Origin: an actinobacterium acAMD-2
GTDB taxonomy: Bacteria; Actinomycetota; Actinomycetes; UBA12327
Direction: 5' to 3'
Length of the DNA: 11,941 bases
Assembly (NCBI GenBank): GCA_000754455.1
Contig: JNSE01000022.1
Coordinates: 1 to 11,941 of the forward strand
How positions within the stretch are numbered: the first letter of the stretch is position 1; every line of letters begins with the position of its first letter. The notes under the pieces were generated by a model. That model saw nothing but the letters and a program-made list of their open reading frames with translations. It did no database searches and was not told where the DNA came from. Positions 1 through 5,333 of the stretch are shown here, in pieces. The position numbers and the translations under genes are program-made.

Positions 1-19
1 CCGTCCTTGATTAGGACGG
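1..19 (-). terminator. Possible intrinsic terminator of pilA, cut by the window edge
   Basis: A perfect 7-bp inverted repeat (CCGTCCT / AGGACGG, 5-nt loop) lies about 28 nt downstream of the pilA stop codon. On the pilA transcript it would fold as a GC-rich stem. The U-tract that would confirm a Rho-independent terminator would lie to the left of base 1 and cannot be seen. The position and the perfect stem favour a terminator, but a regulatory hairpin of the next gene is also possible. Confidence 0.5.
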
Positions 20-47
20 GCCCCATGAGGACTGTCTGAGTTAGTGA

Positions 48-464
48 TTAGGCACAGGCCGTTACGAGGCCGCCTGCATCACTGTCGTAGTACCAGATGG
101 CACTGGTGTTGGTGCTGACTGCCTTGAGGCAGTACGAGCCGGCAACAACGCCAGTTCCGACGGCAACGTTGGAAATCGTGTTCGAAGCCGAAATCTGCAC
201 GGTGGCAGTTCCGACCGTCACAACCTGACCGGACTGCGAAGGTGCGGTGTAGGCCTGGTTATCGACGAAGTAGGTCTCCATCTCATTAGCGACCGAACGA
301 AGGTCCGACTTCATGGACGCTTCAGTTGCCTTCTTGCGCTGGTTGAGGAAGACGGGAATGGCGATGGCAGCAAGAATGCCGATGATGATGATGACCACCA
401 GGAGCTCGATCAGGGTAAAGCCCTGGTCCTTCTCCTCCATGGACTTGCGGATGCGAGCGAGCAT
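48..464 (-). CDS. pilA: Type IV major prepilin PilA
   Basis: The gene encodes a 138-aa type IVa prepilin, the subunit polymerised into the pilus fibre. Seen: a short, mostly basic leader ending in glycine (G15), then F16-T-L-I-E20 starting a long hydrophobic helix (about residues 16-38, very rich in Ile and Val). This is the class III signal peptide cleaved after Gly by prepilin peptidase, which also N-methylates Phe1 of the mature pilin; mature Glu5 is present. The mature pilin would be about 123 aa, a small globular head. Two cysteines (in SYCLK and at the penultimate residue) could form the C-terminal disulfide loop of many pilins. The start at 464 is chosen because an AAAGGGA Shine-Dalgarno lies 8 nt upstream and the leader has the normal length. 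The frame stays open upstream to 629, but that stretch is the riboswitch leader RNA. pilA is separated from pilC by 342 nt and appears to have its own control. Prepilin peptidase is not in the window. Confidence 0.95.
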   Translation of the reverse strand: MLARIRKSMEEKDQGFTLIELLVVIIIIGILAAIAIPVFLNQRKKATEASMKSDLRSVANEMETYFVDNQAYTAPSQSGQVVTVGTATVQISASNTISNVAVGTGVVAGSYCLKAVSTNTSAIWYYDSDAGGLVTACA

Positions 465-485
465 CAGGATGGTCCCTTTCTGATG
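462..485 (-). promoter_or_regulatory. Hairpin over the pilA ribosome-binding site and start codon
   Basis: On the transcript, CATCAG (485-480) can pair perfectly with CTGATG (467-462). The 3' arm ends in the pilA ATG, and the 12-nt loop holds the Shine-Dalgarno AAAGGGA. The hairpin sits about 45 nt after the c-di-GMP aptamer, where a translational expression platform would be expected. A second possible pairing, CGAGAG (530-525) with CTCTCG (494-489), begins with the last base of aptamer helix P1 and could link ligand binding to this hairpin. No intrinsic terminator was found between aptamer and start codon, so control of translation is more likely than attenuation. The pairings are seen; the mechanism is inferred. 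Confidence 0.55.
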
Positions 486-529
486 AACCGAGAGCTGTCG
501 GCGTCTGGTCCCCATTCGGTCCTTCTCTC

Positions 530-645
530 GAAGTACCAACCGAGGCAGCTGGGCTGACCGCGGGTGCGGTCCCCTGGCTTTGCGACCCCACCTTGCGGCG
601 GGTGTGCCCTTTCTGGCCTTGTAGCTCATTGACAGTTAGTACTTC
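530..645 (-). promoter_or_regulatory. Cyclic di-GMP-I (GEMM) riboswitch aptamer in the pilA leader
   Basis: Read on the minus strand, the region has the hallmarks of the GEMM-I aptamer. It contains AAAGGGCACACC (612-601), then a 6-bp stem CCCGCC/GGTGGG capped by a GNRA tetraloop GCAA, then CGCAAAGCC (584-576). A second arm follows, GACCGC-ACCC-GCGGTC (571-556), then CAGCCCAGCTGCC. An outer helix of up to 11 bp (GAAGTACTAAC at 645-635 with GTTGGTACTTC at 540-530, one G-U) closes the element. From established work on the Vibrio Vc2 aptamer, the middle G of AGGGCA corresponds to G20, which contacts ligand. It is G here, as in c-di-GMP sensors; the cGAMP-type variants carry A. Oddities: about 22 nt separate the outer helix from the conserved core on the 5' side only, and two core positions differ from Vc2 (C for A24, U for A43). 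The aptamer lies 65 nt upstream of the pilA start, so it should couple pilin synthesis to c-di-GMP. Whether the switch is ON or OFF cannot be told by eye. Confidence 0.87.
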
Positions 646-806
646 GCCCAGATGGCGGGAAACCTTGAGCCCTTTTTCCAAAGTTTTTTGAACAAATTTC
701 CGGAATCGGCCCCGCTAGGCACAAAATCCACTCTGGGAAGCCCAAAATCGGCCTCAAATCGCCCTGCGAATCAAGGCCGAAAGCGGCCAATAATGTCCGT
801 TTTGTC
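646..806 (-). other. pilC-pilA intergenic region carrying the pilA promoter (unresolved)
   Basis: Apart from the repeat array (718-761) and the inverted-repeat half (795-807) listed separately, this stretch should contain the pilA promoter, because transcription must start above base 645 to include the whole aptamer. Two GCCGATT boxes (703-710 and 745-752, minus strand) resemble the -10 element of FliA/WhiG sigma factors (GCCGATAA), but neither has a convincing TAAAGTTT-like -35 box at 11 nt. A small perfect hairpin, GGCCG-CTTT-CGGCC (788-775), follows the pilC stop by about 18 nt and is followed by TTGATT. It could be a weak terminator or processing site for the pilBTC transcript, but the T-run is poor. 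Confidence 0.35.
718..761 (+). repeat. Spaced GGCnCAAAA repeat array upstream of pilA
   Basis: Three imperfect copies of one motif lie on the plus strand: GGCACAAAATCC (718-729), GCCCAAAATCG (740-750) and GCCTCAAATCG (751-761). Their CAAA cores are 21 and 12 nt apart, close to two turns and one turn of the helix. The first copy is part of the 12-mer CTAGGCACAAAA (715-726), which recurs exactly upstream of pilB (5295-5306). The shared sequence and helical spacing suggest protein-binding sites or phased A-tracts for a pilus regulator. The regulator is unknown to me. Confidence 0.5.
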
Positions 807-807
807 C
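795..807. repeat. 13-bp inverted-repeat half at the end of pilC
   Basis: GTCCGTTTTGTCC on the plus strand is the exact reverse complement of the 13-mer at 5321-5333. This copy runs into the first base of the pilC stop codon (807-809). The other copy does the same at the aroE stop codon. The pair therefore brackets pilBTC exactly. The core also resembles the GGnCAAAACG motif of the promoter arrays. Confidence 0.6.
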
Positions 808-2027
808 TAGTTAATGAGGTCGAAGATCTTAAAGATCGGCATGTACAGAGCGATGATCATCGCCCCCACGATCCCACCCAGGAACCCAATCATCAACGGC
901 TCAATCAACGCGGTGAGGGATTCGGTGGTCGCCTCGACTTCCTGGTCGTAGAACTCAGAGATCTTATGCAGCATCTCGTCTAAGGCTCCGGTGTCCTCAC
1001 CAACAGCCATCATCTGCACCAGCATGGGCGGAAAGACTTCGTGACGCGTCAGGGGCGCCGTCATGGATTCACCTTGACGAACCGACTCTTGCACATCGAG
1101 GACTGCTTTACCCACCACGCTGTTGCCAGTGGTCTCAGCCACGATGTCAAGGGCCTGCAGGATCGGCACACCCGAACTCATCATCGTTCCCAAGTTTCGG
1201 GCAAAGCGCGAGAGGGCGATCTTGGCGAACAAGTCACCGAATACAGGAATCTTTAACTTCAGCGGGTCAATGAAACCGCGCACTTCTGGCGTGTGCTTGA
1301 CCTTGTTCCAAATGATCACACCTGCAATGCCGAACACGATCAAAAATGGCGTGCCAAATTTCAATACCGACGACATGAAGATCAAGACCTTCGTAGGCCC
1401 TGGCAGTTCGCCACCCAACGAGGTGAACATCTTGGAAAAGACGGGAACAATGAACAACAGCATGCCCACAACGGCCAAAATGGCCATCACAAAGACCACG
1501 ACCGGGTAGGTCATGGCGGACTTGATCTTGCCCTTGAGCTTGACCTCAGCCTCGTAGTTTTCGGCAATCTGCAGCAGAACAGAGTCCAGGAAGCCACCTA
1601 CTTCACCAGCGCGACACATGTTGACCATCAGCGGCGGGAAGACCCGTGGATGCTTCGCCAGCGAAGCCGAAAGTGACTGACCTTCTTCGACATCCGCACT
1701 GACCTGGACCAAGATCTTGGCCAGTTCCTTGTTCTCGGTTTGCTCAGACAAGATGACCAAGGCACGCAACAACGACAAACCGGCATTGATCATCGTGGCA
1801 AATTGGCGCGACATGATTGCTAGATCCTTGGTCTTAACCTTGGAACCAAACGAAGGCAACGTGAGTTCGCGCTTCATGCCGGGGTTGAATGCTGTAATAC
1901 TTAACGGCGCGTAACCCATGCTCTTGAGTTTGGTGGCAACAGCCGTAGGCGAATCAGCATCGATTTGACCCTGAACGAGCTTGCCCGCGCGATCGCGAAC
2001 CGAGTATTGGTACGTAGAAGTCGTCAT
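807..2027 (-). CDS. pilC: Type IV pilus inner-membrane platform protein PilC
   Basis: This 406-aa polytopic membrane protein is the platform on which the PilB and PilT ATPases act to insert or remove pilins. Seen: two related T2SSF/GspF-type domains (about residues 70-197 and 275-398), each with the repeat signature of an amphipathic region, a Gly-Glu pair (AGEVG at 140-144; VGEDTG at 342-347) and a hydrophobic segment. Membrane helices are predicted at about 172-197, 216-240 and 374-396, as is usual for the family. The length matches the family (about 400 aa). The ATG lies 5 nt after the pilT stop codon, with GAGG 9 nt upstream inside the end of pilT, so translation is probably coupled. Third and last gene of the pilBTC operon. 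Confidence 0.96.
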   Translation of the reverse strand: MTTSTYQYSVRDRAGKLVQGQIDADSPTAVATKLKSMGYAPLSITAFNPGMKRELTLPSFGSKVKTKDLAIMSRQFATMINAGLSLLRALVILSEQTENKELAKILVQVSADVEEGQSLSASLAKHPRVFPPLMVNMCRAGEVGGFLDSVLLQIAENYEAEVKLKGKIKSAMTYPVVVFVMAILAVVGMLLFIVPVFSKMFTSLGGELPGPTKVLIFMSSVLKFGTPFLIVFGIAGVIIWNKVKHTPEVRGFIDPLKLKIPVFGDLFAKIALSRFARNLGTMMSSGVPILQALDIVAETTGNSVVGKAVLDVQESVRQGESMTAPLTRHEVFPPMLVQMMAVGEDTGALDEMLHKISEFYDQEVEATTESLTALIEPLMIGFLGGIVGAMIIALYMPIFKIFDLIN

Positions 2028-2032
2028 GACAA

Positions 2033-3514
2033 TCAGCCTCGTCCTGTCAACCGGTTGAAGTCATCGATGTGATGACACTTCTCCATGCCCGTGGAGTAGC
2101 TGATTTGGCCGTTGTTGACCAAATCCGCCAGGTGCTGGTCCATGGTGTGCATGCCGTACTGGGCCCCCGCCTGCATAGCGGAGTAAATCTGGTGGGTCTT
2201 GCCCTCGCGGATCATGTTGCGGATAGCCGGAGTGGCCATCAACACCTCGGTTGCCGCGACGCGACCGTCACCATCCTTGGTCTTAGCCAGGGTCTGGCAC
2301 ACCACACCCTGCAGGGCACCCGCGAGCTGCACGCGAACTTGTTGTTGCTGGTGCGGCGGGAAGACGTCAATGACGCGGTCAATGGTTTGAGCGGCATCCT
2401 GCGTGTGCAACGTAGCGAAAACTAAGTGACCAGTTTCAGCGGCCGTTAGCGCGACCGAGATCGTTTCAAGGTCACGCAACTCCCCCACCATGATGATGTC
2501 GGGGTCTTGTCGCAAGGCATGCTTGAGCGCATCGGTAAAGCTGTGGGTGTCTTCGCCCACTTCACGTTGGTTCACGATGCACCCTTGGTGTCCATGCAAA
2601 AACTCAATAGGGTCCTCAACGGTCAAGATGTGGTCGCGACGGTTGCGGTTTGCCAAGTCAATTAAGGCTGCCAACGTTGTCGACTTTCCCGATCCCGTGG
2701 GACCTGTCACCAGGACGAATCCACGCGGAAGCATCGCAAAGTTGGCTACTGCTGCTGGAACTCCCAGGGCCTCAAGAGGCTTAATTTCAAAGGGGATCAA
2801 GCGAAATGCTGCGCCGAGAGCGTCCCGTTGGCGATACATGTTCACACGGAAACGGGCCCGACCAGGCAAGGAATAGGCAAAGTCGAGTTCCAGGTCCCGT
2901 TCAAACTTTTCGCGCTGGCGTTGCGTAATTGACGAGTACATCACTCGCTGAATTACCGGCGCCGACAAAACTGGGAATTGCTCGAGAGGCACGAGGTCTC
3001 CACGCATACGGATGACGGGGCGACTACCAATGGTTAGGTGTAAGTCCGAGGCGCCAGATTGCAGTACTTCAAGCAAAAGCTCCTGCAGGTTGACCTCATC
3101 TTCAGCGGCCTCCTTTTCCGTGGTCGCTCGACGATATTCATCGCTGAAATCTTCACTGACTTCGACGTCATCAACGTCGGCTACATCCTCACGCGGGGCC
3201 ATCACTGGCGCTTCGGAAGGTACCGGCAGGGGCTCAACCAAGACCGTGGGTACTGAGGCAGGTTCACGGCTAGGCGTTGACTCGAGGGCGGGCGCGACGT
3301 GCGCTACGGCTGAAACTACGGGAGGGGCTGCATGTCCACTGGGGGCAAAGCGATCCTGCGCAATGGCAGAGCCGGCGAAGAAGTCCTCACTGGGGGCGCT
3401 CAACGCCTGGTCGTCGCTTGGGACCGAGGTAAAACCGGTGGTCTCCACTACAGCCTCCTTGAAAGCACCCGGATTGGACGCCTGTCTGAGGGTTCTATCG
3501 GCGCTTTCGGGCAT
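2033..3514 (-). CDS. pilT: Type IV pilus retraction ATPase PilT with a long N-terminal extension
   Basis: A hexameric cytoplasmic ATPase that depolymerises the pilus, powering twitching and DNA uptake. Seen in the core: Walker A GPTGSGKST (about 271-279), the Asp-box VEDPIEF (299-305), a Walker B region ending in GELRD (344-348), the His box with LHTQDA, and the PilT hallmark AIRNMIREGK (430-439; canonical AIRNLIRE), which separates PilT from PilB. Typical PilT proteins are about 345-370 aa; this one has 493. The excess is a roughly 140-residue N-terminus rich in Pro, Ala, Val, Ser and acidic residues, with no predicted fold or membrane segment, ending in a charged stretch (about 115-140). 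It is probably a disordered tail or linker. The next in-frame Met is at about residue 105, so a shorter start would still leave part of it. The start at 3514 is 16 nt after the pilB stop; AAGGA sits unusually close to the ATG, consistent with coupled translation. Confidence 0.95.
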   Translation of the reverse strand: MPESADRTLRQASNPGAFKEAVVETTGFTSVPSDDQALSAPSEDFFAGSAIAQDRFAPSGHAAPPVVSAVAHVAPALESTPSREPASVPTVLVEPLPVPSEAPVMAPREDVADVDDVEVSEDFSDEYRRATTEKEAAEDEVNLQELLLEVLQSGASDLHLTIGSRPVIRMRGDLVPLEQFPVLSAPVIQRVMYSSITQRQREKFERDLELDFAYSLPGRARFRVNMYRQRDALGAAFRLIPFEIKPLEALGVPAAVANFAMLPRGFVLVTGPTGSGKSTTLAALIDLANRNRRDHILTVEDPIEFLHGHQGCIVNQREVGEDTHSFTDALKHALRQDPDIIMVGELRDLETISVALTAAETGHLVFATLHTQDAAQTIDRVIDVFPPHQQQQVRVQLAGALQGVVCQTLAKTKDGDGRVAATEVLMATPAIRNMIREGKTHQIYSAMQAGAQYGMHTMDQHLADLVNNGQISYSTGMEKCHHIDDFNRLTGRG

Positions 3515-3530
3515 TTCCTTAAGCGACGAT

Positions 3531-5201
3531 CTAGACCACTACGCGCAAAATCTCGTCAATCGAGGTCACTCCGTTGAGAACCTTGGTCATGCCGTCATTG
3601 CGCAGGGTCACCATGCCCGACCGCAGGGCCGCAGCGCTAATTTCCGTGGCTGGGGCGTGCTCAACAGCCAAACGTTCGATTTCTTCGTTAACCATCATGA
3701 CCTCGTGGAGTGCCATTCGGCCTTTGTAGCCGGTATTTGAGCACGAAGGGCAGCCCACGGGGCGGTAGAGGGTAGGAATCCCGGTCGACAAGTCCCAGTT
3801 GACCTTCGCGGCTGTCAGGGTCTCCTCGGTAGGCGTATAGGCCTCCTTGCACTTCATACACAAGCGTCGGGCAAGACGTTGGGCCAAGACCGCGTCGACG
3901 GCCGAACCCACGAGGAACGGCTCAATGCCCATCTCGGTCAAACGCGTGATGGCTGACGGCGCATTGTTGGTGTGCAGCGTGGACAGCACGAGGTGACCGG
4001 TCAACGCAGCTTCAACAGCAATCTGTGCGGTCTCGTGGTCACGAATCTCACCGATGAGGACGATGTCGGGGTCAGATCGAAGAATGGATCGCAGCGAGGA
4101 TGCGAACGTCAGACCGGCCTTGGCATTGGTTTGCACTTGGCTGATTCCTGGCAAGCGGTACTCGACCGGGTCCTCAACCGTGATGATGTTGACTTCAGGA
4201 CGGTTCAAGATATTCAGCGTCGCGTACAGCGTTGTTGACTTACCCGATCCCGTAGGACCGGTGACCAAAATCATGCCGTAGGGCTTGCCAAAGCTTTCGC
4301 TATACCGCTCGTAGTTGTTCTGTGTGAATCCCAATTCAGACAAGTCCAGGCGGGCCGTCGAGTTGTCCAAAATTCGCATGACGACTTTCTCGCCCCACAC
4401 AGTCGGCAACGTGGCCACACGCAGGTCCACCTTCTTGCCATGAGCCGAGACCGAAAGGCGTCCGTCCTGGGGAATTCGACGCTCAGCGATGTTGATGTCA
4501 GCCATGATTTTCAGGCGTGAAATCACACCAGATTGGATGGATTTGGGCGAACGCATGACCTCGTGCAGCACGCCGTCAATTCGGTAACGCACGCGTAGAT
4601 CCTGCTCGGTGGGCTCCAGGTGAATGTCGGAAGCACGGTCTTGGATTGCCTGGGTAATCAGCAAGTTCACAAACTTGACGATGGGTGCGTCTTCAACGAC
4701 TTCTTTCAGGCCGGCGAGGTCATCACCCGTGGCCTCATCAGCATCTTCAAGGGCTGTCGTGAGGTCATCAAGGTCAGAGTCAGCACGGTAGTAACGGTCA
4801 ATCGCGGCAGCAACATCGGCGCGGGTTGCCACAGCTGGCAAAACTTCGTAACCACTGATCGTGCGAATATCGTCCGCGGCAAAAACGTTGGCTGGGTCAG
4901 CCATGGCAACCACGATGCGGCCATCTTCAAAACCAATGGGAATGGCCATGTGCTGTCGGCATACTGAACCAGGAATACGAGCGAGTGCGGAACCATCAAC
5001 GGGGAAATCGTTGAGGTCAATAAAGCGCAATCCAATTTGTTGGGCCAAGGCGGCAACCAGTTGCGTCTCGCTCAAGATTCCTTGATCAACCAACACGCGA
5101 CCAAGACTGCGACCCAACGTTTGATGCTGATCAACGGCAACGCTGAGCTGATCGGTCGTGATCAGCCCATCCTCGAGCAGGATGTCACCGAGTTGCTTCA
5201 C
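3531..5201 (-). CDS. pilB: Type IV pilus extension ATPase PilB with c-di-GMP-binding MshEN domain
   Basis: Secretion-type ATPase that drives pilus polymerisation. I choose the GTG at 5201 (556 aa), because a strong AAGGAGG lies 6 nt upstream and the protein then starts exactly at the N-terminal domain. The longer frame to 5264 would run through the promoter. Domain order: MshEN/T2SSE_N (about 1-140), an acidic linker (about 141-170), then the ATPase core. The MshEN domain shows two 24-residue motifs (residues 2-25 and 31-54) separated by 5 residues, each with LGxxL, a Gly, and a closing Gln. This is the arrangement known to bind c-di-GMP in MshE; motif 1 starts with Lys instead of Arg. The core has Walker A GPTGSGKST (about 315-323), VEDPVEY, SDPDIVLIGEIRD and LHTNNA. 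A zinc-binding tetracysteine (CMKC about 448-451; CPSC about 484-487) is typical of PilB/GspE and absent from PilT. First gene of pilBTC. Confidence 0.95.
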   Translation of the reverse strand: MKQLGDILLEDGLITTDQLSVAVDQHQTLGRSLGRVLVDQGILSETQLVAALAQQIGLRFIDLNDFPVDGSALARIPGSVCRQHMAIPIGFEDGRIVVAMADPANVFAADDIRTISGYEVLPAVATRADVAAAIDRYYRADSDLDDLTTALEDADEATGDDLAGLKEVVEDAPIVKFVNLLITQAIQDRASDIHLEPTEQDLRVRYRIDGVLHEVMRSPKSIQSGVISRLKIMADINIAERRIPQDGRLSVSAHGKKVDLRVATLPTVWGEKVVMRILDNSTARLDLSELGFTQNNYERYSESFGKPYGMILVTGPTGSGKSTTLYATLNILNRPEVNIITVEDPVEYRLPGISQVQTNAKAGLTFASSLRSILRSDPDIVLIGEIRDHETAQIAVEAALTGHLVLSTLHTNNAPSAITRLTEMGIEPFLVGSAVDAVLAQRLARRLCMKCKEAYTPTEETLTAAKVNWDLSTGIPTLYRPVGCPSCSNTGYKGRMALHEVMMVNEEIERLAVEHAPATEISAAALRSGMVTLRNDGMTKVLNGVTSIDEILRVVV

Positions 5202-5207
5202 CGCGGG

Positions 5208-5242
5208 CCTCCTTGTGCGCACCGCCGGGAATTTCGGCGGTG
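5208..5242 (-). promoter_or_regulatory. pilB 5'-UTR hairpin and strong ribosome-binding site
   Basis: The pilB leader contains a perfect 8-bp stem, CACCGCCG (5242-5235) with CGGCGGTG (5227-5220), and a 7-nt loop. After 5 nt comes the near-perfect Shine-Dalgarno AAGGAGG (5214-5208), spaced 6 nt from the GTG start at 5201. The Shine-Dalgarno decides the pilB start codon. The hairpin could stabilise the mRNA, bind a protein or tune initiation; it leaves the Shine-Dalgarno itself free. No U-tract follows, so it is not an intrinsic terminator. Confidence 0.6.
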
Positions 5243-5254
5243 GTTCTGCCTGAG

Positions 5255-5281
5255 TTATCGGCACCCCACGAAAAAACTGAA
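5255..5281 (-). promoter_or_regulatory. FliA/WhiG-type (sigma-28) promoter of pilBTC
   Basis: On the minus strand TTCAGTTT (5281-5274), an 11-nt spacer and GCCGATAA (5262-5255) match the sigma-28 consensus TAAAGTTT-N11-GCCGATAA. The -10 box is exact (8/8) and the -35 box matches at 6/8, with exact spacing. The transcript would start near 5247, giving a leader of about 45 nt that contains the hairpin and ribosome-binding site. In flagellated bacteria this sigma class controls late flagellar genes, and in Streptomyces (WhiG) sporulation; here it would drive a pilus operon. The match is seen; the sigma assignment is inferred. Confidence 0.65.
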
Positions 5282-5297
5282 CTCTCAGGCGGAACTA

Positions 5298-5333
5298 GGC
5301 ACAAAAACGGGCCCAAAAAGGGACAAAACGGAC
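5298..5333 (+). repeat. Tandem GGCnCAAAAA repeat array upstream of the pilB promoter
   Basis: Three head-to-tail imperfect copies on the plus strand, GGCACAAAAACG (5298-5309), GGCCCAAAAAG (5310-5320) and GGACAAAACG (5321-5330), place CAAAA cores 12 and 10 nt apart. They begin 17 nt upstream of the -35 box and fill the whole gap up to the aroE stop. The same motif family recurs at pilA (718-761), including an exact 12-mer (CTAGGCACAAAA, 5295-5306). Candidate operator array or intrinsically bent DNA for pilus gene control. Confidence 0.55.
5321..5333. repeat. 13-bp inverted-repeat half at the end of aroE
   Basis: GGACAAAACGGAC on the plus strand is the exact reverse complement of the 13-mer at 795-807. 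It overlaps the first base of the aroE stop codon complement (5333-5335) and also forms the third unit of the adjacent repeat array. The two copies face each other across the pilBTC operon. Confidence 0.6.

Noticed and set aside
465..629. N-terminal extension of PilA by 55 residues (open frame up to 629)
   Set aside because: This stretch is the riboswitch leader and happens to lack in-frame stops. Its translation is Arg-rich and unlike a prepilin leader, while an AAAGGGA ribosome-binding site and a normal 15-residue leader support the start at 464.
703..729. Sigma-28 promoter for pilA at GCCGATTC
   Set aside because: The -10 box matches only 6/8 and the sequence 11 nt upstream does not resemble TAAAGTTT, so it was left as an unresolved candidate and not annotated as a promoter.
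646..806. CRISPR-like repeats in the pilC-pilA gap
   Set aside because: Repeat units are 10-12 nt, imperfect and without uniform spacers, which fits binding sites or A-tracts and not a CRISPR array.
5202..5264. Longer PilB start at 5264
   Set aside because: It would overlap the sigma-28 -10 box and the leader hairpin. The GTG at 5201 has an AAGGAGG at ideal spacing and starts the MshEN motif directly.
5296..5330. Intrinsic terminator between aroE and pilB (CCC-TTTTT-GGG and T-runs)
   Set aside because: The stem would be only 3 bp. The T-runs belong to the repeat array and do not follow a stable hairpin.
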